Shown here in pieces: positions 16,497 through 25,398 of a stretch of 64,000 nt of DNA. The DNA is taken from NCBI GenBank assembly GCA_017455845.1, contig JAFSYY010000010.1, forward strand, positions 1-64,000. Reading direction: 5' to 3'. The notes beneath the pieces are model-generated. The model did no database searches, was not told the DNA's origin, and saw only the letters and a list, made by a program, of their open reading frames with translations. The stretch is from Prevotella sp. (GTDB lineage: Bacteria > Bacteroidota > Bacteroidia > Bacteroidales > Bacteroidaceae). Made by a program: the position numbers and the translations under genes. How positions within the stretch are numbered: the first letter of the stretch is position 1; each line of letters opens with the position of its first letter.

Positions 16497-19019
16497 ATGA
16501 AGAAAATACTTACCTTTTTATTATTAGGGATGATGGCGGGCATGGTGCAGGCCAGACCTCACCGTATATTACAGAATATGCCCTACCGCTTTGCGGCTAT
16601 GGCCGACACGATTAAACAGGACACGACCATGGCGGACACCACTGTGGTGGACACCGTGAAGGTGGACAAAAAAGACCGTAAGGGCAAGAAAGACGAGCCG
16701 AAAGAGACGGAATACCAGAAAATAATGAAGAAGGGCGGCACGGTGACCGAGGGCCTCTTCACGGTGCGTCACGTCGAGGACAACTATTACTTCGAGGTGC
16801 CCGACTCGCTGTTAGAACGCATGCTGCTCTGCGTGAGCCGTTTCACCGCCGTACCGCAGAACTTCGGCAAGTTTGCCGGCGAGGAAATAAACAACCTGAC
16901 GTTCTATTTCGAACAGCGTGACACGGCGCAACTGCTCATGCGCCAGTATGTGTTGAGCCAGGTGGCCACTGACGGCGACAATATCCAGCGCACGCTCGAA
17001 CAATCGACCATCGACCCCATCGTTATGGGCCTGAAGATTATCGGCCGTAACAAAGACAATGGCCTGCAGATGATTGATGCCACACCCCTTTTCAAGAGTG
17101 CCAGCAAACTGACCAGCGCATCGAGCGCACTGAGTACCAGCCTCAAACTGGGCGGCCTGCAATCCAACACCACGTTTATCGATACCATCAAGGTCTATCC
17201 CACCAATATCGAGGTGGTGACCACCCGCACCTACGGTGCCACGGCCGGACGCTCGGAAGCCTCGAAGACCGGCTCCGTCACCCTCGGCATGAACACCAGC
17301 ATCGTGCTATTGCCCAAGGAGCCGATGCGCAAACGGCTGTGGGACGACCGAATAGGCTATTTCGTCAACAACTTCGTGCGTTTCAGCGACCAGCAGCACA
17401 AGACGGAGCACGAGTCGTTTATCTCCCGCTACCGCCTGGTGCCGAAAGACAAGAAGAAATACCTGCGCGGCGAACTCACAGAGCCCGAGAAACAGATAGT
17501 CTATTATATAGACCCCGCCACGCCGAAGAAGTGGATCCCCTATCTCATCAAGGGCATTGAAGACTGGAACACGGCTTTCGAGGCTGCCGGCTTCAAGAAT
17601 GCCATCACTGCCAAGGTGCTGCCCGAGGACAACCCTGATGTCAGTCTGGAGGATGCCCGCTATTCGGTGTTACGCTATCTGCCGTCAGAGACCGAGAACG
17701 CCTACGGCCCGCGCATCGTCGATCCCCGCTCGGGCGAAATCATCGAAGCCCATATCTGCTGGTTCCACAACGTGATGAACCTGCTAACGAAGTGGTATAT
17801 GGTGCAGTGCGGAGCCGTTGACAAACGTGCCCGCACCATGCATTTCGACGACAAACTCATGGGCGAACTGATCCGCTTCGTGAGCAGTCATGAGGTGGGC
17901 CACTCGCTCGGTCTGCGGCATAACATGGCAGCATCATCTGCCACGCCTGTCGAGAAACTGCGCGACAAAGCCTGGGTCGAGGCCCACGGCCATACAGCCA
18001 GTATCATGGACTATGCCCGCTTCAACTACGTGGCACAGCCCGAAGACAAGATAGGCGAGAAGGGACTCTTCCCCCGCATCAACGACTATGACCGCTGGGC
18101 CATCAAGTGGGGCTACCAGTGGCGGCCGGAGTTCAAGGACGAGTACGAAGAGAAAGAGAAACTGATGACCGAGACCACCAACGTGCTCAGAGGCAACGCG
18201 CGTCTCTGGTTCGGCGGCGAGGGTCTCAACGAAGACCCGCGTTCTCAGACCGAAGACCTGGGCGACAACAGTGTCAAAGCCTCCGACTATGGTGTCAAAA
18301 ACCTGAAGCGCGTCATGCAGAACCTGACACAATGGACCCGTCAGGACAACGACCAGTATGACCACCTGCGCGAGATGTATAAAGCCGTAACCGACCAGTT
18401 CAACCGCTACCTGAACCACGTGATGAAAAACATCGGCGGACGCTATATCAACAACATGCCCGGCATGGAGCCCTACGCCGCCATCCCCGTTGAGCGGCAG
18501 CGCGAAGCCCTCCTGTATGTAGGACGACAACTCTTCGAAGCCCCGGAATGGCTCTATCCCGCCGACATCATGGCCAAGACAGGCACCGATGCCTCGGAAG
18601 CACAGTGTCAGATGCAGACCAACAGCCTGACACGGCTGATGACACCTCTGACTCTCAAGAACATTGAAAACAGCGGCTACCCTGTAAGCCAGTATCTGAG
18701 CGACCTCTTCCAACAGGTGTGGAAGCCGATAGAAGGCAGCAGCCTGTGGCAGGCCAAGGCACGCCGTCAGTTGCAACGGTCGTATATGCAGAACCTGAAC
18801 ACCCTGCTCAACCCCACCGAGGCAGACCTGAAAGGCGTCATGGGCAGAAACTATAATTCCGATGCCATACTCTATGTCATGCAGAACCTGCTGCAGGTAG
18901 AGACCTTCTGCCAACAGCAAGCCCAGAGTGCCCAGGACATCAGTGCCCTGCACTATGAGGATATGCTCCGCGAGATAAAACTCATCAGGGAACGAAGGAA
19001 CGGGAAAGAGAAGAAATAA
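16497..19019 (+). CDS. Secreted zinc metalloprotease, DUF5117/DUF4953 type
   Basis: The 840-residue protein begins with a signal peptide (MKKILTFLLLGMMAGMVQA). The metzincin motif HEVGHSLGLRHN starts at H465, so zinc ligands are H465, H469 and H475 with E466 catalytic. The flanks match the Bacteroidetes zinc-dependent metalloprotease family with DUF5117/DUF5118 ahead and DUF4953 around the motif. ATG 16497 opens on the signal peptide; ATG 16470 lies in the repeat. It is probably periplasmic or surface-exposed. A TonB receptor, DUF4876 lipoprotein and a barrel protein follow, so it may cut peptides or proteins for import. The C-terminus (RRNGKEKK) is continuous with an A/G-rich repeat after the stop. 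Confidence 0.85.
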   Translation: MKKILTFLLLGMMAGMVQARPHRILQNMPYRFAAMADTIKQDTTMADTTVVDTVKVDKKDRKGKKDEPKETEYQKIMKKGGTVTEGLFTVRHVEDNYYFEVPDSLLERMLLCVSRFTAVPQNFGKFAGEEINNLTFYFEQRDTAQLLMRQYVLSQVATDGDNIQRTLEQSTIDPIVMGLKIIGRNKDNGLQMIDATPLFKSASKLTSASSALSTSLKLGGLQSNTTFIDTIKVYPTNIEVVTTRTYGATAGRSEASKTGSVTLGMNTSIVLLPKEPMRKRLWDDRIGYFVNNFVRFSDQQHKTEHESFISRYRLVPKDKKKYLRGELTEPEKQIVYYIDPATPKKWIPYLIKGIEDWNTAFEAAGFKNAITAKVLPEDNPDVSLEDARYSVLRYLPSETENAYGPRIVDPRSGEIIEAHICWFHNVMNLLTKWYMVQCGAVDKRARTMHFDDKLMGELIRFVSSHEVGHSLGLRHNMAASSATPVEKLRDKAWVEAHGHTASIMDYARFNYVAQPEDKIGEKGLFPRINDYDRWAIKWGYQWRPEFKDEYEEKEKLMTETTNVLRGNARLWFGGEGLNEDPRSQTEDLGDNSVKASDYGVKNLKRVMQNLTQWTRQDNDQYDHLREMYKAVTDQFNRYLNHVMKNIGGRYINNMPGMEPYAAIPVERQREALLYVGRQLFEAPEWLYPADIMAKTGTDASEAQCQMQTNSLTRLMTPLTLKNIENSGYPVSQYLSDLFQQVWKPIEGSSLWQAKARRQLQRSYMQNLNTLLNPTEADLKGVMGRNYNSDAILYVMQNLLQVETFCQQQAQSAQDISALHYEDMLREIKLIRERRNGKEKK

Positions 19020-19060
19020 AATAGGGAAAGAGAGAAAGAGAGAAAAAAGGAAATGAGATA

Positions 19061-21799
19061 ATGCCTATGAATCGACAGCGAATCAAACATGTAATAATGA
19101 CATTATTGCTGATGCTATGTGCCACGCCGGACATGGCACAGGACAACGGCCATACACTCAATATCAGCGTCACGGAAAAGGGCAGCGGCGAAGCCATCAT
19201 CATGGCAACGATGCAACTGCAGCCCTCTGGTGCCATGAGCGTGACCGATGTCAACGGCAAGGCCGTCATCGGCAATGTGCCTGACGGAGAGTACACTCTG
19301 CATATCAGTTATGTGGGCTATGAGCCTATCAGTACCCGCCTCAAGGTGAGCAAAGACATGCAGTTACAATATCAGATGGTGCCCTCATCATTGTCACTAC
19401 GCGAAGTGACAGTGACGGCGAAGGTACGCGAGAGCGGGGCATCGACCAGCAGCGTCATCGGCCGCCAGGCCATCGACCACCTGCAGGCCACCTCACTGGC
19501 CGATGTGATGCAACTCATCCCCGGGCAGTTGATGGACCGCCCTGACCTGACACAACAGCAGGGTCTGCAACTGCGCACACTTCAGAACAACTCCACCATG
19601 GCCTTCGGTACCAGCATCGTGGTCGACGGCGTGCCCATGTCGAACAACGGCAATGTGGGCCAGGGCACATTCTCAGGCACCACCTTCGCCGGCTCCGACC
19701 TGCGACAGGTCTCTGCCGACAACATCGAGGAGGTGGAGGTGATACGTGGCATCCCCTCGGCCGAATACGGCGACCTGACCAGCGGTCTCGTGGTCGTTCA
19801 CTCCAAGGTGGGCATCACGCCGTGGCAGGTGAAGGCAAAAATAAACCCCGGCCTGCAGAACTACTCTGTAGGCAAGGGCTTCTCACTGGCCAAGGGCGGC
19901 ATCATCAACGTCAACCTCGACTATGCCAAGGCATGGGGCGACCCCCGACAGAAGACCCGCTCCTACGACCGCTACACAGCCAATGTTGGCTGGGGCTATG
20001 ACATCAGCCCCCGCTGGCATGCCGACACCAAGGTGCGCTTCATGCAGGCCAAGGACTGGAGCGGCAACGACCCCGATGCCATCCAGGACGGCACCGAGGC
20101 ACGGTCGGAGACAAAGACGTTCGGCATGACGCATAACGGGCGCATCAGGATGGACATGCCGCTGATGCGCTCGCTGAAATACACGCTGGGCATCAGCATG
20201 ACACAGATGGACAGCCGCAACACCAGTTTCGTGTCGGTGAGCAGCGGTCTGCTGCCTATCTTCACCGCCCGTGAGACCGGCTACTATGCCGTGCCCTGGG
20301 TGACGGCCTCCTATCAGGCCACGGGCAATACCGAGAGTCGTCCGGGCAATGTGTTCTTCAAGATGACCGACGACTTCTTCCTGCGCAAGGGCAAGACGGT
20401 GCAAAGTTTCAAACTGGGAGTGGACTACCACTACGACTGGAACAGCGGGCGCGGCTACTACGACACAGACCCTGCCCTGCCCTACCGTCCCAACAGCAAC
20501 GGCCGCCCACGAGCCTTCGACGATATTCCCGGACTGCATCAGTTGTCGGCCTTCGCCGAGGACCAGTTCACCTATAATATTAATAAGGTGAACCGCCTGC
20601 GCGTGAACTTCGGACTGCGCTTCACGTCATTGCAACCCTTCAGCGACGTGGCCACCATGGCACTCTCGCCCCGCCTCAACGTGGCGTTCACCGTCACCAA
20701 GTGGCTCGACATCCGAGGCGGCATTGGCATCAACTCGAAGACACCAGGACTCATGCACCTCTATCCCGACAAGAAGTATATCGACGACCTGGTGGGCAAC
20801 TTCACCATGGCAGCCACACCGGCCTACTACACCCATACGGAGGTCTATGACGTGCAACGCTCCAAGGGGCTGAAGAACGCCACGACCACTAAAGTAGAGG
20901 TAGGAGCCGACATCAAACTGCCCGGAGGCCGCAAACTGAGCGTGCTGGCTTATCAGGACCGCACACCCAACGGCTTCGAGGCTGCCTCCGACTATTTCAC
21001 ATATACCTACAACGTGTTTGACGACGCCCACATGCCTACCATCGGCAGCGACGGACAGCCCGACTTCAACAACGGCTATGCCCATCAGTTCACCTGCTTT
21101 GCCACGACCGGCCTTCTGGAGAATACCGACAAGACCATTAACCGTGGCCTGGAGTTCGACTTCGACCTCGGCGAGATCAAACCGTTGAAGACCAACATCT
21201 ATCTCAGCGGTGCCTGGAACGAGACAAAGACCGACTGGAGCACCCGCATGAACACCAGCAACGTGCCTGCCGCCCTGCTCACCGGCACCATCTATGCCGG
21301 CCGCAACATCTCGCCCGTGCGCATCGTCTATCCCTCGGGCCTCGACTATACCCGTCTGCGCCGCTTCGTCAACACGCTGCGGGCCGTCACCCATATTCCG
21401 CAACTCCACATGGTGGCCTCGTTCACCGCACAGGTCATCTGGCACAACTCCACCTGGAGTTATACAGCCGACAAAGACCCCATCGGATGGATTGACAACG
21501 ATCTCGTCTACCACGACATCGGCTCCTCCAGCACCATCGACTTCCCCGGAGGCAGCATCGCCACCAACGACGAGAAACTGCTGTTGCGCTATACCGACAA
21601 CGAGCCCAACGAGAATCCCGTAACCTGGAACCTCTCTGCCCGCCTGACCAAGGAACTGGGCAAGATGGGGGCTCTGTCGCTTTATGTGGACAACTGTCTG
21701 TTCTATGAACCTTACCTCAAAGGCAACAAAACCTCGACGCTCACACAGCGCAACACGGGAAAGTTTGCCTTCGGTGCCGAACTGTCGCTGCACCTTTGA
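19061..21799 (+). CDS. TonB-dependent receptor with carboxypeptidase-regulatory-like domain
   Basis: This 912-residue outer-membrane transporter has a signal peptide, a beta-sandwich domain of the CarboxypepD_reg kind (about 25-110: VTDVNGKAVIGNVPDGEYTL-like with YVGYEP), a plug domain (about 120-235, with VMQLIPGQLMDRP and VEVIRGIPSAEYGDLTSG), and a 22-strand-type barrel ending in an aromatic strand (FAFGAELSLHL). ATG 19067 is an alternative start. No SusD partner follows, so it is not a glycan SusCD pair. Neighbours are a zinc protease and a DUF4876 lipoprotein. The cargo is unknown; peptide, metal complex or haem are candidates. Confidence 0.88.
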   Translation: MPMNRQRIKHVIMTLLLMLCATPDMAQDNGHTLNISVTEKGSGEAIIMATMQLQPSGAMSVTDVNGKAVIGNVPDGEYTLHISYVGYEPISTRLKVSKDMQLQYQMVPSSLSLREVTVTAKVRESGASTSSVIGRQAIDHLQATSLADVMQLIPGQLMDRPDLTQQQGLQLRTLQNNSTMAFGTSIVVDGVPMSNNGNVGQGTFSGTTFAGSDLRQVSADNIEEVEVIRGIPSAEYGDLTSGLVVVHSKVGITPWQVKAKINPGLQNYSVGKGFSLAKGGIINVNLDYAKAWGDPRQKTRSYDRYTANVGWGYDISPRWHADTKVRFMQAKDWSGNDPDAIQDGTEARSETKTFGMTHNGRIRMDMPLMRSLKYTLGISMTQMDSRNTSFVSVSSGLLPIFTARETGYYAVPWVTASYQATGNTESRPGNVFFKMTDDFFLRKGKTVQSFKLGVDYHYDWNSGRGYYDTDPALPYRPNSNGRPRAFDDIPGLHQLSAFAEDQFTYNINKVNRLRVNFGLRFTSLQPFSDVATMALSPRLNVAFTVTKWLDIRGGIGINSKTPGLMHLYPDKKYIDDLVGNFTMAATPAYYTHTEVYDVQRSKGLKNATTTKVEVGADIKLPGGRKLSVLAYQDRTPNGFEAASDYFTYTYNVFDDAHMPTIGSDGQPDFNNGYAHQFTCFATTGLLENTDKTINRGLEFDFDLGEIKPLKTNIYLSGAWNETKTDWSTRMNTSNVPAALLTGTIYAGRNISPVRIVYPSGLDYTRLRRFVNTLRAVTHIPQLHMVASFTAQVIWHNSTWSYTADKDPIGWIDNDLVYHDIGSSSTIDFPGGSIATNDEKLLLRYTDNEPNENPVTWNLSARLTKELGKMGALSLYVDNCLFYEPYLKGNKTSTLTQRNTGKFAFGAELSLHL

Positions 21800-21845
21800 T
21801 TGTTTACTACCACGAATTTAACTAATGATACTAATTACCATGCGG

Positions 21846-23069
21846 ATGACAAGTAATATCAATAAATCTGTGCTCTCGCTGATGTCTGTGTGCATGCTGA
21901 TGTCTTGTGTGGACTATAGCGATGCCACCACCGAGACTACAGCACGCATACAACTGCTGATGCCCGCAGAGTTTGTCAATATCACCGAACTGTCAGGCCA
22001 TGAGATTATCATGCAGCAAGGCGAGAAACAACTCTCGGCAACTACCGATGCCGACGGCGTGGCCACGTTCAACAACCTGATTCCCGATGTCTACGACATC
22101 TCGTGCTCATGGGAACTGACCGCCGATGAATACCACAAGGTGACCAACGATGACCAGGTTGTCAGCGGATGCACTGTCTCTGGCTCGCTCAACAGCCATC
22201 TCATCAAGGAGGAACAAACCATCCAACTATCTACACAGTTAAGCATCAACCGCGACATCATCATCGGAAAGATTTACTTTGCCGGATCTAAAGACGATAA
22301 CAACCGCCCCTACGATGCCGGCAAATACCTGGAACTCTACAACCAGAGCGACAACGAGGTGGATGTGGCCGGACTCTATATCGGACTTGTGGAGGCAGAG
22401 AGCACGCAGGCCTACACCCTGGAGAACCTGCACGAAGCCTTTGCCGACTCTGTGGTGCTCCTGAAGCAGATCTTCCGTATTCCCGCCGAGGCCAACCATA
22501 AGGTGCCATCCGGCGGTACGTTGCTCATTGTCAACAGTGCCATCGACCACTCACCCATCGACGCGATGGAGTCAGACCTGAGCGGTGCCGACTTCGAGGC
22601 CAAGGACTTCAGCAGCCGACCCGTACAGAACAACCCCGCCACACCGGCACTGGAACTCGTCTACAGCATGTATCCCTCCATCTCGATTATGAACCTGGTT
22701 GGCAGCGGCCCCTGCGGCGTGGTGATCTTCCGCACCGAGGAGGATGTCAGCCAGTGGCCGCTGACCTATCCCTACGGCAAGACCAGCGGCAACCAATGGG
22801 TGTTGCTACCTAAACGCTACGTCATCGACGGCGTTGAGGTGCTACGCAACAAAGCCACGGGTGTGGAGGTCGGCAGCAAGCGTCTCTACAACGACATCGA
22901 TGCCGGCTACACCTATATCAATGCCATCTCGGGCCGCAATGGTGAAATAGTCTATCGTAAGACCAGCAAAAAGTCGGCCGACGGCCATCCCATCCTCTCT
23001 GACACCAACAACTCGAGCAACGACTTCCAAGTATCCACCACCATCAAACCCCGCAAGTACGATGAATAA
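21846..23069 (+). CDS. DUF4876 lipoprotein
   Basis: The 407-residue protein starts with a lipoprotein signal ending CMLMSC, lipid on C21. A small beta-sandwich domain (about 30-130, TTDADGVATFNNLIPDVYDI) resembles carboxypeptidase-regulatory domains. A lamin-tail-like part follows (IIIGKIYFAGSKDDN, then YLELYNQSDNEVDVAGLYIG). This arrangement is typical of DUF4876. ATG 21846 is favoured because it puts the lipobox at a normal distance; ATG 21825 is also in frame. It overlaps the next gene by 8 nt. A surface lipoprotein partner for the preceding TonB receptor is likely by position; function is not established. Confidence 0.78.
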   Translation: MTSNINKSVLSLMSVCMLMSCVDYSDATTETTARIQLLMPAEFVNITELSGHEIIMQQGEKQLSATTDADGVATFNNLIPDVYDISCSWELTADEYHKVTNDDQVVSGCTVSGSLNSHLIKEEQTIQLSTQLSINRDIIIGKIYFAGSKDDNNRPYDAGKYLELYNQSDNEVDVAGLYIGLVEAESTQAYTLENLHEAFADSVVLLKQIFRIPAEANHKVPSGGTLLIVNSAIDHSPIDAMESDLSGADFEAKDFSSRPVQNNPATPALELVYSMYPSISIMNLVGSGPCGVVIFRTEEDVSQWPLTYPYGKTSGNQWVLLPKRYVIDGVEVLRNKATGVEVGSKRLYNDIDAGYTYINAISGRNGEIVYRKTSKKSADGHPILSDTNNSSNDFQVSTTIKPRKYDE

Positions 23070-24717
23070 GATAAAACTAGTATCTCTAGTATCACTAGTA
23101 TCTCTAGTATCACTAGACAGTTTGGCCCAGGAAAGTCAATATCGCTACGACGATGCCACGCAACTGTGGCGGCTGACGGAGAACGCGGCCGGGCTGGGAC
23201 TGGATGCCAGCACCACAGATAACGATCCGTGGTCTCTGGCCAGCGGCTACAACCGTGGCTATGCCGAGTTCAGTTTCGAGCATCAGGGCGGCAAATATCA
23301 CCGCGTGCAGGAAGGCGGACAGCGCAACGGACTGCGCTTCACTACCGAGCGCTACCAGAAGATCAGCCCGATACTTGTGGGCTATGGCCGCTTTCAGTTC
23401 GACATGGACCACACCAAAGACCGCGCCTGGTGCGACGTAATGCGCCCCTACAACAGCAATCCCTTCTTCAGCGGCAGCAGCATCAAAGGCGCCTACGACA
23501 CACAGAACTTCGACCTCACGGCAGCCGTCAGCACCATTCCCATACCTCTGGCCAGCAGCAGCATGGACCGCGAACTGACCATCGGTATGCGGCTCGACTA
23601 TAAGGTGGGCGACCTGAGCCGTCTGCGCGACCCGCGCTCACGCTCCGAACTGCTCGACTATCAGATCATGCCTGGCGTCACCTATACCTTCGGCAATCAT
23701 ACGCTTGGTCTCGACGGCCACTATAAGCGGCGCAAGGAAAAGATTCCCGGCATGACCACCGTGCAGACCGACCCCAACCTGGTGTACTATCTCATGACGG
23801 GTATGGAGAATGTCAACGGCACCGTGGGTGGCTACAGCGGCTACAGCCGCGAGTGGGTCAACCATGAGTTCGGAGCCGAACTGAACTACGGCTTCCATAA
23901 CAAGGGACTTAACAGCCTGACCACCATCGGCATCAGCCGCGGTGCTGAGGATGCATGGGGGCAATATAAATACGAACCGGGAAAATACACCTCTTATATA
24001 TATAAGGCGTCATCCCATAACCTCCTGAGGGGCGGTGCCCTACTCCATCAACTTGACCTCGACCTGAATTTCACTGAAGGCTATGCCGACGAATACCGCC
24101 AGCAACTCATTCAAGAGCGCGAGGGCGACAAGGGCTACACCAGTTACCATTACGAGACGCAGATAGAATTCAAGAAACGCTATCAGGTGAAGACAAAGGC
24201 CATAGACTTACACTACCGTTGCAACTGGCTCGATAACGCCTCCAAGGATGTGTCAGGATCCGACGGATCCTCCATAAACGCCATTACCGGCTATGCAGGC
24301 ATCCGTGGCACGATGCAGGAGGTCAAAAACCGGCACCTGCTGCCAGAGTCGGAGTTGAAATACAACTATCTGGACATTCAACTGGAAGGTGGCAAGGCAT
24401 TCTTTAAAAACAGCCTCTGGATAGACCTCTCTGGCACCTACCACAAGAGCCAGAAGGCAGAACTCAACCTCGCCGACGCCACCACCGACTATGCCCAGGG
24501 CGTGTTGCTGCCCGACATGAGATACTACGGTGCCGACTACTGGCAGTGTCACGGCGAGGTTAAGTATCAGTTCCCCCTGACTATCAAGAAAATGTCGTCG
24601 CTATGGTATGTCAAGGCATACTGCGATTACCTGCAGACTACGCGTGTTAACACGGGTAAATGCAACAAGCATTTTGAGCGTTATACCATAGGCTTCTCCT
24701 TCGGAATGTATTATTAG
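23062..24717 (+). CDS. Outer-membrane beta-barrel protein, DUF6850-like
   Basis: The 551-residue protein has a signal peptide followed by alternating amphipathic strands and a C-terminal aromatic strand (RYTIGFSFGMYY), as in outer-membrane barrels. It fits the DUF6850 family that accompanies DUF4876 genes; this naming is from memory. The signal peptide core is built from a 9-bp DNA repeat giving (Leu-Val-Ser)4 before LDSLAQ. The start overlaps the DUF4876 stop by 8 nt, so translation is coupled. It closes the protease/receptor set. Confidence 0.72.
   Translation: MNKIKLVSLVSLVSLVSLDSLAQESQYRYDDATQLWRLTENAAGLGLDASTTDNDPWSLASGYNRGYAEFSFEHQGGKYHRVQEGGQRNGLRFTTERYQKISPILVGYGRFQFDMDHTKDRAWCDVMRPYNSNPFFSGSSIKGAYDTQNFDLTAAVSTIPIPLASSSMDRELTIGMRLDYKVGDLSRLRDPRSRSELLDYQIMPGVTYTFGNHTLGLDGHYKRRKEKIPGMTTVQTDPNLVYYLMTGMENVNGTVGGYSGYSREWVNHEFGAELNYGFHNKGLNSLTTIGISRGAEDAWGQYKYEPGKYTSYIYKASSHNLLRGGALLHQLDLDLNFTEGYADEYRQQLIQEREGDKGYTSYHYETQIEFKKRYQVKTKAIDLHYRCNWLDNASKDVSGSDGSSINAITGYAGIRGTMQEVKNRHLLPESELKYNYLDIQLEGGKAFFKNSLWIDLSGTYHKSQKAELNLADATTDYAQGVLLPDMRYYGADYWQCHGEVKYQFPLTIKKMSSLWYVKAYCDYLQTTRVNTGKCNKHFERYTIGFSFGMYY
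23077..23115 (+). repeat. 9-bp repeat coding (LVS)n in a signal peptide
   Basis: Units CTAGTATCT and CTAGTATCA alternate four times from 23077 to 23112, then CTA begins a broken fifth copy. The unit is 3 codons, so copy-number change alters signal-peptide length without a frameshift. Confidence 0.9.
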
Positions 24718-24745
24718 TCTAAACGGCTGTACACAGACCTCATGA

Positions 24746-24757
24746 TGACCTAGGTCA
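24746..24757. other. 12-bp perfect palindrome, with nearby direct repeats
   Basis: TGACCTAGGTCA is its own reverse complement. Just after it, ATGTTTTGAC occurs twice (24775 and 24799 approximately), 24 nt apart. Both lie in the 209-nt gap between convergent genes. Role unknown. Confidence 0.4.
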
Positions 24758-24851
24758 CAAACTAAGCAACGAGTATGTTTTGACCTTCAAACAAGCATGT
24801 TTTGACTTGACAAACAGCCTCCATTGACTTACATTTCAGTAACCCTGAGCC

Positions 24852-24928
24852 CTAAACTCTTAACTCTCAACTCTTAACTCTCAACTCTTAACTCTCAACT
24901 CTAAACTCTCAACTCTGAACTCTGAACT
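24852..24928. repeat. Heptad repeat (CTCAACT / CTTAACT type), 11 units
   Basis: Eleven consecutive 7-bp units (CTAAACT, CTTAACT, CTCAACT, CTGAACT) run into the stop codon of the minus-strand lipoprotein gene. Confidence 0.9.
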
Positions 24929-25328
24929 AACGACTATAGTCTGTCTTTCCGATGGTGACATCCAGATAGACCTTTTCCGGATTTTTGGTAGAGCGGTAGA
25001 CGTAACGGAAGTTCACGCCCCGTTCCATCAATGATTTGTAGTTAGGCGTATTCTTCAGTTCCTTAACAAGCGTGCCCTTGATGTCGGTCTGTTTAAACAG
25101 CATGACCACAGAGTCGTTGTCAGTGTCGCCGACGAAACGGAAATACTGTGTCTGGGTAAGTGCCGGAATACTGAACACAATGCTGTCCAGATACATGTTA
25201 TTACCCACGGGCATGGGACATTTGCCCTCTGTCACTTCGCGGGCCTCACGTGCGGCACGCTCTTCCAGAGTCTCCTGGCAGGAGGTAAGCATCAGCAGTG
25301 CTGCTGCCATCAATAATAGTTTCTTCAT
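24927..25328 (-). CDS. Small lipoprotein of unknown function
   Basis: The 133-residue product has a clear lipoprotein signal, MKKLLLMAAALLMLTSC with lipid on C17, then an acidic helical stretch (QETLEERAAREAREV) and a small mixed alpha/beta domain (FVGDTDNDSVVMLFKQTD, RYVYRSTKNPEKVYLDVTIG). The family is not recognised. The start at 25328 is chosen because it opens on the signal peptide; an in-frame ATG at 25343 exists. It follows hutI across a heptad array, and co-transcription is possible. Its stop lies in another heptad array. Confidence 0.75.
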   Translation of the reverse strand: MKKLLLMAAALLMLTSCQETLEERAAREAREVTEGKCPMPVGNNMYLDSIVFSIPALTQTQYFRFVGDTDNDSVVMLFKQTDIKGTLVKELKNTPNYKSLMERGVNFRYVYRSTKNPEKVYLDVTIGKTDYSR

Positions 25329-25342
25329 AGTTCTACATTTCA

Positions 25343-25398
25343 TTTCTTATTCCTCATTTCTCACTTCTCATTCCTCATTCCTCATTCCTTATTTCCAT
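25343..25398. repeat. Heptad repeat (TTCCTCA type), overlapping the hutI 3' end
   Basis: Eight 7-bp units (TTTCTTA, TTCCTCA, TTTCTCA, CTTCTCA and so on). The last 24 nt (25375-25398) are the final codons MEIRNEE and stop of hutI. Confidence 0.88.
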
